Assembly: GCF_900143695.1 (NCBI RefSeq) | Contig: NZ_FRFE01000003.1 | Span: 124,001 to 188,000, forward strand | DNA length: 64,000 nucleotides | Direction of reading: 5' to 3' | From: Desulfopila aestuarii DSM 18488 | Lineage (GTDB): Bacteria > Desulfobacterota > Desulfobulbia > Desulfobulbales > Desulfocapsaceae | Part shown: positions 9,309 through 18,773 of the stretch, one piece after another | Layout: each line of letters opens with the position of its first letter | How positions within the stretch are numbered: the first letter of the stretch is position 1 | Notes under the pieces: generated by a model | What the model saw: the letters and a program-made list of their open reading frames with translations, nothing else | Database searches by the model: none | What the model was told of the DNA's origin: nothing | Made by a program: the position numbers and the translations under genes

Positions 9309-10586
9309 ATGCAGAATACACCTCAACAATCCCCAATCACTCTCCGGATCAACGCCGGGTTAAAGAAACGCTACAATACTGAGAAGCGTTTCAAACGTAT
9401 GGGCATATCTGCCATTGTAATTGCCATGACGTTTCTGGTGTTCCTGTTTGGCTCTATCATATCTAACGGTTACACGGCTTTTCAGCAGACCTACATCCAG
9501 CTTGATGTTTCGTTCGACCAGACGTTCTTTACCGGTGAGAATCTCGCTGCCGCCAATTTCCCTGGCCTGGTCAAGAAAACGCTCTATTCGATGTTTCCGG
9601 ATGTCACCAGCAGAAATGATAAGAAGTTGCTCACGCAGCTTGTCAGCTCCAACGCAGCCTTCAGGCTGATGGGAATGGTCACCAAAGATCCGAAACTGAT
9701 CGGCACTACTCAGAAAATATGGGTTCTGGCCGATGACGATGTCGACATGCTGATAAAAGGCCATTACGACCGCAATGTGGCGGAAAGCAACAGGCGCATC
9801 AACGACAAGCAGCTGGCCTGGATTGACGCACTTGCAGCCAATGGCAAAATTACCAAGAAATTCAATACGCAGTTCTTCACCTCTGGCGATTCCAGGGAAC
9901 CTGAGCAGGCCGGTATATGGGGAGCAACCCGTGGGTCCATCTACACCCTGTTTATCGCCCTGGCTCTTTCGTTCCCCATCGGTGTGGCCGCAGCCATTTA
10001 TCTGGAAGAGTTTGCGCCGAACAATGGGTGGACCGATCTCATCGAGATCAATATTAATAATCTTGCCGCTGTTCCGTCTATTATCTTCGGACTCTTGGGT
10101 CTTGCGATATTCATTAATTTCTGGGGCATGCCGCGATCGACCCCGCTGGTGGGCGGCCTGGTACTGACGCTTGTTACCCTGCCGACCATTATCATTGCCG
10201 GCCGGGCTGCCTTAAAATCGGTGCCGCCCTCGATCCGTGAAGCGGCACTCGGCATCGGCGCTTCGAAAATACAGATGGTTACTCACCATGTGCTGCCGCT
10301 GGCCATGCCCGGCATGCTGACAGGCACCATCATCGGTATGGCCCGGGCCCTGGGCGAAACAGCACCGTTGCTCATGATCGGCATGATCGCCTTTATTGTC
10401 GATATCCCCGGCAGCGTCACAGACCCGGCCACAGTACTTCCTGTCCAGATCTTTCTCTGGGCCGACAGTCCTGAACGAGCCTTTACCGAAAAAACCTCGG
10501 CGGCCATCATCATGCTTTTAGCATTTCTTATGCTGATGAATGGCCTGGCGGTCTATTTTCGCAATAAGTTTGAACGTAAATGGTAG
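9309..10586 (+). CDS. pstA: Phosphate ABC transporter permease PstA
   Basis: A 425-residue permease with the same extended design as its partner PstC. A first helix (about 32-55) is followed by roughly 140 residues of soluble, probably periplasmic, sequence, and then the canonical permease domain with the coupling loop PPSIREAALGIGASKIQMVTHHVLPLAMPGM. The family transports phosphate together with PstC, energised by PstB. It lies directly before pstS, whose ribosome site is 65 bp downstream. Confidence 0.93.
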   Translation: MQNTPQQSPITLRINAGLKKRYNTEKRFKRMGISAIVIAMTFLVFLFGSIISNGYTAFQQTYIQLDVSFDQTFFTGENLAAANFPGLVKKTLYSMFPDVTSRNDKKLLTQLVSSNAAFRLMGMVTKDPKLIGTTQKIWVLADDDVDMLIKGHYDRNVAESNRRINDKQLAWIDALAANGKITKKFNTQFFTSGDSREPEQAGIWGATRGSIYTLFIALALSFPIGVAAAIYLEEFAPNNGWTDLIEININNLAAVPSIIFGLLGLAIFINFWGMPRSTPLVGGLVLTLVTLPTIIIAGRAALKSVPPSIREAALGIGASKIQMVTHHVLPLAMPGMLTGTIIGMARALGETAPLLMIGMIAFIVDIPGSVTDPATVLPVQIFLWADSPERAFTEKTSAAIIMLLAFLMLMNGLAVYFRNKFERKW

Positions 10587-10665
10587 TAGTTAAATCGGTT
10601 TGGCTGAAATAAGCAGCCATTTTCCAAGTAAAAAAGAACGTACAATTTCCAAGGAGAACAAACGA

Positions 10666-11697
10666 ATGAAGATGAAAGCCCTCTTGCTCGCAAGTGCACT
10701 CACCGCCACCATGATCAGCAGCGCACCTGCCATGGCAGCCCGCGACTATATTTCCATAGTCGGTTCATCCACCGTTTACCCGTTTGCCACTGTGGTTGCA
10801 GAGCAATACGGTAAGTCCACCAGCTTCAAGACCCCGAAGATCGAGTCTACCGGATCGGGCGGCGGCTTCAAACTGTTCTGCAGCGGCGTTGGTGTTGAGT
10901 TCCCGGATATCACCAACGCTTCCCGCGCCATCAAGTCGTCCGAGGTTGAGACCTGTGCGAAGAATGGCGTGAAAGACATCGTTGAAGTCAAAATCGGTTA
11001 TGATGGTATCGTTATCGCCAATGCCAAGCAGGGCGAGCCGCTGAAGCTCACCCGTCAGGAGATTTACCTGGCCCTAGCCAAAGAGGTACCGGACCCGAAA
11101 AATCCAGACAAACTGATTGCCAACCCGTATATCAACTGGAGCGACATTAATTCTTCGCTGCCGAACACCAAAATTGAGGTATTGGGTCCGCCTCCGACCT
11201 CCGGCACCCGCGACGCTTTTGTCGAACTGGTCATGGACGAAGGGGCAAAGTCTTTTGAGTTCATCAAAAAAATGGACAAGAAAGAGTTTGCCAGAGTAGC
11301 TCAGACCGTTCGTGAAGACGGAGCCTATGTTGAGGCCGGCGAGAACGACAACCTGATCGTGCAGAAGCTGCAAGCCAACCCGGCGGCTCTTGGCATCTTC
11401 GGTTTCTCTTTCCTCGACCAGAACTCCGACGTGATCCAGGGTTCCATCGTCGAAGAGCAAGCACCTACCTTTGAGAACATTGCCGACGGCAAATACTCGG
11501 TATCCCGTCCGCTCTTCTTCTACGTGAAGAAAGCTCACGTGGATGTTATCCCCGGGATCAAAGAGTACCTCGGCGAGTTTTCAAGCGAGAAAGCCTGGGG
11601 TGAAGAAGGTTACCTGGCCGACAAGGGCATGATCCCGATGCCTGAAGCCGAGCGTGCACAGTACGCTGAAGCCGTGAAAAATCTCAAGACCATGTAA
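10666..11697 (+). CDS. pstS: Periplasmic phosphate-binding protein PstS
   Basis: A 343-residue secreted protein. The start is the ATG at 10666, with AAGGAGA eight bases upstream; a longer in-frame start at 10600 would bury this site and spoil the signal peptide. A Sec signal peptide ([19 protein letters not shown]...AMAA) precedes the mature protein, which begins with the phosphate-loop region [13 protein letters not shown] and has the second ligand loop [12 protein letters not shown] and [10 protein letters not shown]. It captures phosphate and delivers it to PstCA. A strong hairpin follows the gene, which would let pstS transcripts accumulate above the rest of the operon. Confidence 0.95.
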   Translation: MKMKALLLASALTATMISSAPAMAARDYISIVGSSTVYPFATVVAEQYGKSTSFKTPKIESTGSGGGFKLFCSGVGVEFPDITNASRAIKSSEVETCAKNGVKDIVEVKIGYDGIVIANAKQGEPLKLTRQEIYLALAKEVPDPKNPDKLIANPYINWSDINSSLPNTKIEVLGPPPTSGTRDAFVELVMDEGAKSFEFIKKMDKKEFARVAQTVREDGAYVEAGENDNLIVQKLQANPAALGIFGFSFLDQNSDVIQGSIVEEQAPTFENIADGKYSVSRPLFFYVKKAHVDVIPGIKEYLGEFSSEKAWGEEGYLADKGMIPMPEAERAQYAEAVKNLKTM

Positions 11698-11708
11698 TAT
11701 CAGTACCT

Positions 11709-11737
11709 CCACGACGGAGCCGTCTGCTCCGTCGTGG
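11709..11737 (+). terminator. 12-bp perfect hairpin between pstS and pstB
   Basis: CCACGACGGAGC and its perfect complement surround a 5-base loop, followed only by TTATTTC. The weak T-tract suggests partial termination or 3'-end protection of pstS mRNA rather than full termination, since pstB follows within 40 bp. Confidence 0.65.
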
Positions 11738-11776
11738 TTATTTCAAGAGACACAAAAAACAACACGAGACCGAAAA

Positions 11777-12661
11777 ATGGACCTCACAGCCGATATGACA
11801 AACCAGCCCTTCCCGACCCAACTTTTTGGAGATGACGCAATTGACACCGCAGAGGAAAAGGCAAAGCCCTCCTCGAGACAAACCGTGGGAGACCCTTTTG
11901 TGGAGAATCCCCGCATGATCTGTCGGGATGTATATGTCTACTACGCGGAAAAATGTGCCATCAACAATGTCAGCATCGATGTTGGTCGCAATGAGGTACT
12001 CGCCATGATCGGCCCCTCCGGCTGTGGCAAGTCAACCTTTCTGCGCTGCCTCAACCGGATGAACGATACCGTCGGTACCTGCCGGGTTGAAGGCGATATC
12101 CGCCTGGATGACATGAATATCTATGATCCGAGCGTTGATGTGGTACCGCTCCGGGCCAGTGTTGGCATGGTTTTTCAAAAACCTAACCCCTTTCCGAAAT
12201 CGATTTTTGATAATGTTGCCTACGGCCCGAAGATCCACGGTCTTGTCTCCAACAAAACTGAACTTGCTGAAATTGTCGAGACATCACTCACCAAAGCCGG
12301 TTTATGGAACGAAGTAAAAGACCGCTTGCATGAGCCGGGCACCGGACTTTCCGGCGGCCAGCAACAGCGCCTATGCATTGCACGAGCCATTGCGGTAAGC
12401 CCGGAAGTGATCCTGATGGATGAACCCTGCTCAGCTCTTGACCCCATCGCCACCGCCAAGGTTGAGGAGCTGATCGCTGAGCTGCGCGAGCAATTTTCCA
12501 TTGTCATCGTCACCCATGCCATGCAGCAGGCCGCCCGCGTTTCTCAGCGCACCGCCTATTTTCATCTTGGAGATCTCATCGAGGTAGGCCCGACCGACAG
12601 GATTTTCACCAATCCCCGCCATCAACTGACCGAGGATTACATTACCGGCCGTTTTGGCTGA
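11777..12661 (+). CDS. pstB: Phosphate ABC transporter ATPase PstB
   Basis: A 294-residue ABC ATPase. Walker A is GPSGCGKST, the signature is LSGGQQQR, Walker B is [12 protein letters not shown] and the switch His lies in [14 protein letters not shown]. The PstB-typical CLNRMND and [18 protein letters not shown] are present. About 45 extra N-terminal residues precede the domain; an internal start is possible but none has a better ribosome site. It powers PstCA and closes the phosphate operon. Confidence 0.95.
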   Translation: MDLTADMTNQPFPTQLFGDDAIDTAEEKAKPSSRQTVGDPFVENPRMICRDVYVYYAEKCAINNVSIDVGRNEVLAMIGPSGCGKSTFLRCLNRMNDTVGTCRVEGDIRLDDMNIYDPSVDVVPLRASVGMVFQKPNPFPKSIFDNVAYGPKIHGLVSNKTELAEIVETSLTKAGLWNEVKDRLHEPGTGLSGGQQQRLCIARAIAVSPEVILMDEPCSALDPIATAKVEELIAELREQFSIVIVTHAMQQAARVSQRTAYFHLGDLIEVGPTDRIFTNPRHQLTEDYITGRFG

Positions 12662-12722
12662 TGTGCGATCCCACGACGCTGCCCACAGCCTGGACTGTCA
12701 AAACACACTACCGAAAATGAAA

Positions 12723-12755
12723 AACGCCCGCCTGTTATAAGACAGGTAGGGCGTT
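12723..12755. terminator. Bidirectional terminator between pstB and a convergent gene
   Basis: AACGCCC pairs with GGGCGTT, with an inner CCTGT/ACAGG stem. On the plus strand GTCTGTTTTC follows; on the minus strand TTTTCATTTTC follows. It serves pstB and the convergent kinase-like gene. Confidence 0.75.
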
Positions 12756-12793
12756 GTCTGTTTTCGCTCATGCTGGACTTTGGCAATCTTTTG

Positions 12794-13699
12794 TCAGAGC
12801 ACTTTTTTCCAGGTCACGGCGATGCTGTTGCCACTGTCGATGATCTTTTGCAGCAGTTGCCTTTCCTGCTCGGTGAGAGTAGAGCTCTCATCATCGGCCA
12901 GCAGCTGGGCGTAGTTGATAATACCGTTTAACCGGTTGGCGGTTTCATTGACGGTTTCGGCAAGAAGTGCCTGTTCGAGCCCACCGTTTCCATCCTCACG
13001 CTGGATAGTATTGCTACCACTTGAAAGCGATTTCACCCCTTCGATTACCTCGTAAATCTCGCGGCTGACATCGGGGCCATAATCCACATCTTCGGCCAGC
13101 TTGCCTGCCGTTTGCAACTGCGTGGCAACCTTCAGCAGCGGCACCACCGTGTTCTTATAGAGTTTATTGAGGGAAAAACTGGCAAGACTGATAATGAGCC
13201 CCAAGGCTCCGATAATGACCATCTGAAAATTGAGAATCCGACCGCGGGCCTGACTACCGATGATCCGGTCATACTGGAGCAGGTGATCGGCAATGGCCCG
13301 CATCTGTTCTTGTAAGCTCTTGCTTTGACGTATATCTCCTTCACCGTGCATCAACCTGCGTACAGTGATGATAATCCCGGCCAGGTCAATTTTGTCAACT
13401 AAAGCGAGTTTAAATTCACTGGGAATTAGAGTGCTTTCCTGCAGCCGCACCAACTCCGAGTTCAGCTTCTCGATTTCGGGAATCACACTTTCCAGACGCT
13501 GCCACCGTTCATCAATGAGCGACTCGGTGATTGCCTCCCGGATGGTGGCAAAATGAAAGATAGCCTTCTCGCTTTGACTGATTATGGAATTATACTGGTC
13601 GGACAGCACATACTGACGGACTCCCAGCAGGATAATGAACGCCAGCAGGCAGCCAACCACCCCATATGCCGCCCAGACAAGCTTACGTAAAGAGTACAT
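12794..13699 (-). CDS. Membrane protein with degenerate HisKA domain (phosphoacceptor His replaced by Asn)
   Basis: A 301-residue protein with one helix near the N-terminus (about 8-28), a helical extracytoplasmic domain, a second helix (about 157-177), a HAMP-like linker and a final domain resembling histidine-kinase DHp helices. The last domain aligns by eye with the true kinase at 18770-19921: HEVNNPINGIINFAQLL there, NETANRLNGIINYAQLL here. The phosphoacceptor His is Asn251 and the Pro is Arg. The protein stops right after the two DHp helices, with no ATPase domain. It cannot be a kinase; it might heterodimerise with kinases or be a relic. It is monocistronic, next to pstB and ftsH. Confidence 0.72.
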   Translation of the reverse strand: MYSLRKLVWAAYGVVGCLLAFIILLGVRQYVLSDQYNSIISQSEKAIFHFATIREAITESLIDERWQRLESVIPEIEKLNSELVRLQESTLIPSEFKLALVDKIDLAGIIITVRRLMHGEGDIRQSKSLQEQMRAIADHLLQYDRIIGSQARGRILNFQMVIIGALGLIISLASFSLNKLYKNTVVPLLKVATQLQTAGKLAEDVDYGPDVSREIYEVIEGVKSLSSGSNTIQREDGNGGLEQALLAETVNETANRLNGIINYAQLLADDESSTLTEQERQLLQKIIDSGNSIAVTWKKVL

Positions 13700-13854
13700 G
13701 ATCGCTGATTATCTCAGTGAAGAAAATAATTGGGTTGGCTACCCTGTCGAGCAGCATTCGTTACAAGACAAGGGCCTTAGACCGTATTTGTTCCAGAAAT
13801 TCGCACAACAGAGTAGTACCATAGACAAAATGACAATACCCCATGCAGCGAACT

Positions 13855-15711
13855 TCAGCAATGGAGACAGTTTCCTTTGGCAGGGCAAACGGCACATTCG
13901 GACTCTTCCTGTTTGGGACCGTACTTCTGGGCCTTCTTACTGAGTGAGCATCGATAGATGATATCAAACTCTTCCGCGTCAAGCGTCTCCACCTGGAGAA
14001 GAATCTGGGAGAGGACCTTTAAGAAGTATTTTTCCCGCTCTAGAATAGCCTCAGCCTGATTATAACAGGCAGTGAGTAACTGTTTTACTTCCTGATCGAG
14101 TTGGCTTGCTGTTTCATTGCTCACCGCCAGCCGATGGCCACCGCCTTCAAGAAATCCTCCATCCTCCACCGCATAAGCCTGGGGACCAAGAGATTCGCCC
14201 ATACCCCACTGGCAGATCATATTGGTTGCGATCTCGGTGGCTTGCACCAGATCGTTGGCCGCCTGGGTGGTGCATTCGTGAAATACCATTTTTTCAGCAG
14301 CACGACCACCAAGCAGCATACTGATTTTGTTCATGAGGTAGCGTTTGCCGTAAGCGTAGCGATCGCCCAATGGCATCTGCTGGGTCTGGCCAAGCGCCCT
14401 CCCTCTTGGAATAATAGTAATCTTGTGGATCGGATCCGATTCAGGCAGCATCTTGGCGACGATCGCGTGACCGGCCTCATGAAAGGCCAGGATTTTTTTG
14501 TCCTGTTCTGTCAGGACCATGCCTTTTCGTTCAACACCCAGGAGAATTCGATCCCGAGCCTGATCAAACTGTACCCTGTTGATCTGGGGTAATCCTTTTC
14601 GGGCGGCTAAAAGTGCAGCCTCATTCACCAGGCTTGCCAACTCTGCCCCGGTGAAGCCTGAGGTTATCTGCGCGATATTCTTCAAATCGACATCTTCAGC
14701 CAGGGTCACTTTTTTGGCATGGGTCTTGAGGATCTCAATCCGCCCACGCACATCAGGGGGCAATATGGTGATCTGCCGGTCAAACCGCCCTGGTCTTCTG
14801 AGTGCCGGGTCGAGGATATCCGGCCGATTGGTGGCACCAAGCACTAATATCGAATCTGTGGTAGCAAAACCATCCATCTCTACTAACAGCGCATTCAGGG
14901 TCTGGCCCCTCTCGTCATTGCCGTCGCTGGCACCTGCAGAACGTATGGTTCCAACCGCATCGATCTCGTCAATAAAGACGATGCAGGGGGCATTGCGTTT
15001 TGCCTCCTGAAAAAGGTCTCTAACCCGCGAAGCACCCACACCAACAAACATTTCAACAAAATCAGAACCGCTGAACCGATAAAACGGCACCCCGGCTTCA
15101 CCAGCGATAGCGCGGGCCAGCAGGGTCTTTCCAGTCCCGGGAGGCCCCTGCAGCAGCATTCCCCTGGGAATTGTTGCTCCTACGGAACGAAATCTCTCCG
15201 GATATTTAAGAAAGGTAACAACTTCTTCTAGCTCCTCACGCGCTTCCGGGATTCCCGCCACATCATCAAAGCGAATGGTATCAGACGAAGTGCCCGGCAG
15301 AATCAGCCGTTCACGAGCAAATTTCATATCGTCGCCACCGGTTTTGCGTCCGGAGATATAGATAACGAGAAGAAGGGAAAAGAGCAGGACAAGAACAACG
15401 ACCCCTCCCTGGAAGTAGTAGAGGCTGTAATCGGGTGAAACGGTAATCTTTATCGTGTTGTTACTGACACGCTCAAGAAGTGATTGGGCATCAGGTACAT
15501 ATACCTGATAACGCTCTTTTTCTGTAGGTACAATCTTGACCAGGTTGCCAGTGATCGAAATTGATGCGATTTTATTACTGCTAATATCCTGCAGCAGAGA
15601 ATTATATGATTTTTCCGGAAGTCGGTTTTCGAGGTGATAGGTCATCCCCACCAGCCCCAGGCCGGAGAGAACGAGAAACAGGATAAATAGATTTCTGACA
15701 AGCTGAGCCAT
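13855..15711 (-). CDS. ftsH: FtsH-family ATP-dependent zinc metalloprotease with cysteine-rich tail
   Basis: A 618-residue membrane protease. Two N-terminal helices (about 5-25 and 103-122) flank the periplasmic domain; the AAA+ module has Walker A GPPGTGKT, pore loop [17 protein letters not shown], Walker [10 protein letters not shown] and the second region of homology [21 protein letters not shown]; the peptidase carries the zinc site HEAGH. It extracts and degrades membrane and regulatory proteins. The final residues hold four cysteines, C-x2-C-x5-C-x2-C, which is not normal for FtsH. The ATG at 15711 has GAGGAG four bases upstream. It may be an extra FtsH paralogue rather than the housekeeping copy. 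Confidence 0.9.
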   Translation of the reverse strand: MAQLVRNLFILFLVLSGLGLVGMTYHLENRLPEKSYNSLLQDISSNKIASISITGNLVKIVPTEKERYQVYVPDAQSLLERVSNNTIKITVSPDYSLYYFQGGVVVLVLLFSLLLVIYISGRKTGGDDMKFARERLILPGTSSDTIRFDDVAGIPEAREELEEVVTFLKYPERFRSVGATIPRGMLLQGPPGTGKTLLARAIAGEAGVPFYRFSGSDFVEMFVGVGASRVRDLFQEAKRNAPCIVFIDEIDAVGTIRSAGASDGNDERGQTLNALLVEMDGFATTDSILVLGATNRPDILDPALRRPGRFDRQITILPPDVRGRIEILKTHAKKVTLAEDVDLKNIAQITSGFTGAELASLVNEAALLAARKGLPQINRVQFDQARDRILLGVERKGMVLTEQDKKILAFHEAGHAIVAKMLPESDPIHKITIIPRGRALGQTQQMPLGDRYAYGKRYLMNKISMLLGGRAAEKMVFHECTTQAANDLVQATEIATNMICQWGMGESLGPQAYAVEDGGFLEGGGHRLAVSNETASQLDQEVKQLLTACYNQAEAILEREKYFLKVLSQILLQVETLDAEEFDIIYRCSLSKKAQKYGPKQEESECAVCPAKGNCLHC

Positions 15712-16072
15712 CACTCTCCTCTATGTTTCCCCTAAAGCGTGGCACCAAGGAAAACATTACGTAATCACGGTAAAATACTATTCTATTGTCTGCCATAGGC
15801 ATACAGAAGCCTGCTAACATTAGGCTTAAGCATTCGGCAAAAAATGCCGAACACGTTTTGTGACAATGTTCATTATCTTCTTATACAACAATGTAAAGCA
15901 TGCATAAAGCGTTGTCTTGTTACACCTGAGGTTTTTCAGACGACCAGCCATCAGACACAAAAAAGGCAGGATGAAACATATCGCTTCATCCTGCCTTTCC
16001 ATCTATTTCGAACGGCTCATCCCAGCTTAAGACTTCACCCCAAAAGCAAGAACGTAACTATTGCGGAACTTT
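15712..16072. other. Intergenic region upstream of ftsH
   Basis: This 361-bp stretch should contain the ftsH promoter on the minus strand and holds the terminator of the small-peptide operon at 15962-15998. I see no convincing gene in it. Confidence 0.5.
15962..15998 (-). terminator. Intrinsic terminator of the small membrane peptide operon
   Basis: A 14-bp perfect inverted repeat (AAAGGCAGGATGAA and complement) with a 9-base loop. On the minus strand it ends in a run of T followed by GTGTC. Confidence 0.85.
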
Positions 16073-16291
16073 TCAGCCTCCGGTTACGGCCTGAAACCAT
16101 GAGGAAAGAAGTTCCGTTACGCCACCACTCGACATGATACCGCCAACAATACAAGCCAGACTCCACAGACCAACGATGGCGGCAAAAACACCAACTACAG
16201 CGATCGATACCTTCGAGACCTCTGTTGCGGCATCACTTTTTCCCTTGGTTACTGCCTGGTTTCTTTCCCGCGTTGCACTATTCGTTTTCAT
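16073..16291 (-). CDS. Small single-helix membrane protein, paralogue of the upstream gene
   Basis: A 72-residue protein, chosen to start at the ATG at 16291 because AGGAGAG lies six bases upstream. The N-terminus is polar and basic (MKTNSATRERNQ), followed by a single hydrophobic stretch (about 28-52) with VGLWSLACIVGGIMSSGG and a short C-terminal amphipathic end. It resembles the preceding 71-residue protein: both have a KTxxAxR-like start, GLW, an A-C or A-S pair, VGG and SGG. I do not recognise the family. The two genes are 36 bp apart and share the sigma-54 promoter upstream, so they probably act together in the membrane. Confidence 0.7.
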   Translation of the reverse strand: MKTNSATRERNQAVTKGKSDAATEVSKVSIAVVGVFAAIVGLWSLACIVGGIMSSGGVTELLSSWFQAVTGG

Positions 16292-16326
16292 ATATTCTCT
16301 CCTGTTAAGAAAAATTAAAGAGTCTC

Positions 16327-16542
16327 TCAGATACCAAAAACAGCATTGACCCAGGCCCCAGCCAGACCAAGCGGACCACCACTTGCCGCCAGGCCTCCCA
16401 CCAGACTGGCCACAGCCCACAAACCAATGGCACAGGCCACAGAGCCAACCCCAACCAACCCCGCCCTATAGACCAGAACATCCGCCGGGCTTTCCGTCTT
16501 TCGTGCTGCAGCTGACCTGCTGATTGCTGTTCTCGTTTTCAT
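16327..16542 (-). CDS. Small single-helix membrane protein under a sigma-54 promoter
   Basis: A 71-residue protein starting at the ATG at 16542, with GGGAGGA six bases upstream. It has a basic N-terminus (MKTRTAISRSAAARK), a hydrophobic helix (about 28-55: VGVGSVACAIGLWAVASLVGG) and a Gly/Ala-rich C-terminal part. It is a paralogue of the following 72-residue protein and is of unknown function. The sigma-54 promoter 56-71 bp upstream and the activator gene upstream of that suggest expression on a specific signal rather than constitutively. Possible roles are a small subunit or regulator of a membrane complex, or a membrane-stress peptide; the sequence does not decide. Confidence 0.7.
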   Translation of the reverse strand: MKTRTAISRSAAARKTESPADVLVYRAGLVGVGSVACAIGLWAVASLVGGLAASGGPLGLAGAWVNAVFGI

Positions 16543-16573
16543 CGTGTCCTCCCTTAATTGAGCACCTTTGCAT

Positions 16574-16858
16574 TGCCACATTGTATGACTCTCATAAAGC
16601 AATGGTTGTGCCAGATAAGGATCTCTTTTTTTCTTTTTTACGACCCTGATGAGCGACAATATTATTTTAGTCAACATGTCGCATCGTTCCAGCATATACC
16701 TGCAGTAGGTGTTTCTTGTATTCGGCTTGAGAAACTCCAATTTCTCGCCTTTCTCCCTTATATTCCGTCCATCATCGCACATGCCACACTGTCGCACATA
16801 TGTTGCATTTATGTGGCACTCTGTAGCACATCACATGTATTGCAACACTTTTGCAACA
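16574..16858. promoter_or_regulatory. Array of nine TGTNGCA sites around and upstream of the sigma-54 promoter (probable enhancer)
   Basis: Direct TGTNGCA copies begin at 16677, 16790, 16801, 16812 and 16822; inverted TGCNACA copies begin at 16574, 16782, 16841 and 16852. The four from 16790 are spaced 11, 11 and 10 bp, and the last inverted pair 11 bp, so they face one side of the helix. The dense part lies about 170-260 bp upstream of the sigma-54 promoter, a normal distance for an activator enhancer. The site is likely bound by the adjacent NtrC-type regulator. No gene was found in the rest of the 452-bp gap (16543-16994). Confidence 0.7.
16598..16613 (-). promoter_or_regulatory. Sigma-54 (-24/-12) promoter of the small membrane peptide operon
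   Basis: The minus strand reads TGGCAC-AACCA-TTGCT, an exact match to the consensus TGGCAC-N5-TTGCW. The -12 GC is at 16599-16600, so transcription should begin near 16587, about 45 bases before the ATG at 16542. Confidence 0.88.
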
Positions 16859-16994
16859 CATTGACTGAGCAGATTCGGACAAAGAGAGAAGATGAAAGAA
16901 CAACCCCGGTAGGAAACCCCTATCGCCAGGAGGGAACAAGAAGAAGTTGCAATTTGTTATGAGAAAAAATAGGAGGGGAGTTGATGTGGAACTA

Positions 16995-18773
16995 TTACGA
17001 TAACGAGTCAATAACTATTCGATAACGTTTTAGTTTACGATAGAGAGTGCTTCTGTCAATGCCAAGCATACGGGCAGCTCTTGCCTTATTGCCTCCGGCT
17101 CGACCGAGGGTCTTTAATAACTGTTCTTTTTCAGTATCAACATCATTTTCACCATATTCGACCACAGGACGGGTGGTCACAACCGCTGGGATATCATCCC
17201 GGACTGGCCGTTTCACAAGTTCCTGTGGAAGATGCTCGATCTGAATAGTTGACCCGGTACAAAGTACACAGCCCCGTTCGATAACGTGACTGAGTTCGCG
17301 CACATTACCTGGCCAGGAATAACCAGAGAGAATCTGCATTGACTGATCGGAAATTGAAGAAATATTGCGGCCAAGTTTTTCGGCATAACGTCGCAGAAAA
17401 TGGTTAACAAGCAAAGGAATACATTCACGTCTTTCCCGAAGCGGCGGCAGGTGAATTTCAACCACCTTCAACCTGTAATAGAGATCTTCGCGAAACTGAC
17501 CTGCCCGCACCTTTTCATGCAGATCAACGTTGGTGGCGGCAATAACCCTCACATCCACCTGAATAGGGGAATCCTGCCCAACCGGGGTAAACGTCTGCTC
17601 CTGAAGAAAACGTAAGAGCCGCAACTGCATCCTCGGTGAGATATCGCCAATCTCATCGAGGAAAAGGGTGCCATGATCCGCCTGGAACAACCGTCCAGGC
17701 CGGTCGCGATCTGCGCCGGTAAAGGCACCTTTCCTATGGCCAAATAGTTCGCTCTCTAACAGATCCTCAGGAACTGAAGCACAATCCACCTTCACCAGCG
17801 GCATGGTACGCCTCAGGCTTTCCAGGTGCAAGGCCTCTGCAGTAAGCTCCTTGCCGGTGCCCGATTCACCGGTGACGAGCACGGCAGTATCGACCTTGCC
17901 GACATTTTCAATCAGTCGGTACAAGCCCTGCATGATACGGCTTGTGCCGATAAAACCGTGAAAGCTTGTTCGTTCTCCTTCCTGCACCTCAACTGGTACA
18001 CCCATGGTAATATCGCGCAGCACCAGCACGGCACCGCTCAGTTCCTCGATTTCATCACGCAGTGGTGCAGCGGTAAGACTGACCATACGCTTCTCACCGT
18101 TGTTGTTGTGACATTCAACCTGGTGTTCCCGCACGGTCTGCCCATCACGAATCACTTTACCTGCATCCTGCAGACAGGCGGAGGCCATCTCCCCGGGAAG
18201 TTGCTTAAGGCTCGTCACCGGAGCTTTTTCGATCTCAGAGAACCAGCGTCTCGCCGTTTCATTAAGCTGGACAATATTGAGTTCCTCATCAACCGTGACT
18301 ATAGCATCTGAAACCGAACTGAAAACAACTTCGAGATAACGCCTATATTTCTCATTTTCCTGCTGCAGGGAGCGCTTTTCCCTTTCAAGGTCCCAATGCT
18401 TCAGCGCCTGTCGAACAAAGCGCAGCAGTGTTTCCTTATTTACAGGCTTGGCTATGTAGTCAAATGCGCCATAGCGAACGGCCTCCGCAGCGGTATTGAG
18501 ATTGGGAAAACCGGTGATCATCACCACTGGGCATTCCTGACCTTTACTCCGTACATATTTCAAGAGTTCGGTACCAGAAGAGTTGGCGAGCACGATATCG
18601 CTGATGACCAGATCGAAGTTCTCTTTCTCTACAGCCTTCAGCGCCTCGTCAAGTGTGGCTGCGGTGGTAATAAACCCATACCCTTCCCTTCGCAAAAACA
18701 TCTCGAAGGTGAAACGGATGCTTTCTTCATCATCAACGATCAGTATGTGAATATCGCTGTGCGACTCGCTCAT
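16995..18773 (-). CDS. NtrC-family response regulator, sigma-54 activator (REC-PAS-AAA+-Fis HTH)
   Basis: A 592-residue activator. The receiver (1-125) has IVDDEES and acceptor Asp in VISDIVLANSSG; a PAS domain (about 145-260) follows; the AAA+ domain has Walker A GESGTGKE, the sigma-54 contact loop GAFTGA and Walker B GTLFLDEIGD; a Fis-type helix-turn-helix (NKARAARMLGIDRSTLYRKLKRY) ends the protein. All catalytic motifs are intact, so it should open sigma-54 promoters. It overlaps its cognate kinase gene by 4 bp. Immediately downstream lie the TGTNGCA array and a consensus sigma-54 promoter, so the membrane peptide operon is its probable target. The extra PAS domain between REC and AAA+ is unusual for an NtrC protein. 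Confidence 0.93.
   Translation of the reverse strand: MSESHSDIHILIVDDEESIRFTFEMFLRREGYGFITTAATLDEALKAVEKENFDLVISDIVLANSSGTELLKYVRSKGQECPVVMITGFPNLNTAAEAVRYGAFDYIAKPVNKETLLRFVRQALKHWDLEREKRSLQQENEKYRRYLEVVFSSVSDAIVTVDEELNIVQLNETARRWFSEIEKAPVTSLKQLPGEMASACLQDAGKVIRDGQTVREHQVECHNNNGEKRMVSLTAAPLRDEIEELSGAVLVLRDITMGVPVEVQEGERTSFHGFIGTSRIMQGLYRLIENVGKVDTAVLVTGESGTGKELTAEALHLESLRRTMPLVKVDCASVPEDLLESELFGHRKGAFTGADRDRPGRLFQADHGTLFLDEIGDISPRMQLRLLRFLQEQTFTPVGQDSPIQVDVRVIAATNVDLHEKVRAGQFREDLYYRLKVVEIHLPPLRERRECIPLLVNHFLRRYAEKLGRNISSISDQSMQILSGYSWPGNVRELSHVIERGCVLCTGSTIQIEHLPQELVKRPVRDDIPAVVTTRPVVEYGENDVDTEKEQLLKTLGRAGGNKARAARMLGIDRSTLYRKLKRYRIVIDSLS

Noticed and set aside
16813-16829. TGGCAC...TAGCAC inside the TGTNGCA array as a second sigma-54 promoter
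   Set aside because: Spacing between GG and GC is one base too short and the -12 part is off consensus; it is better explained as two TGTNGCA sites.
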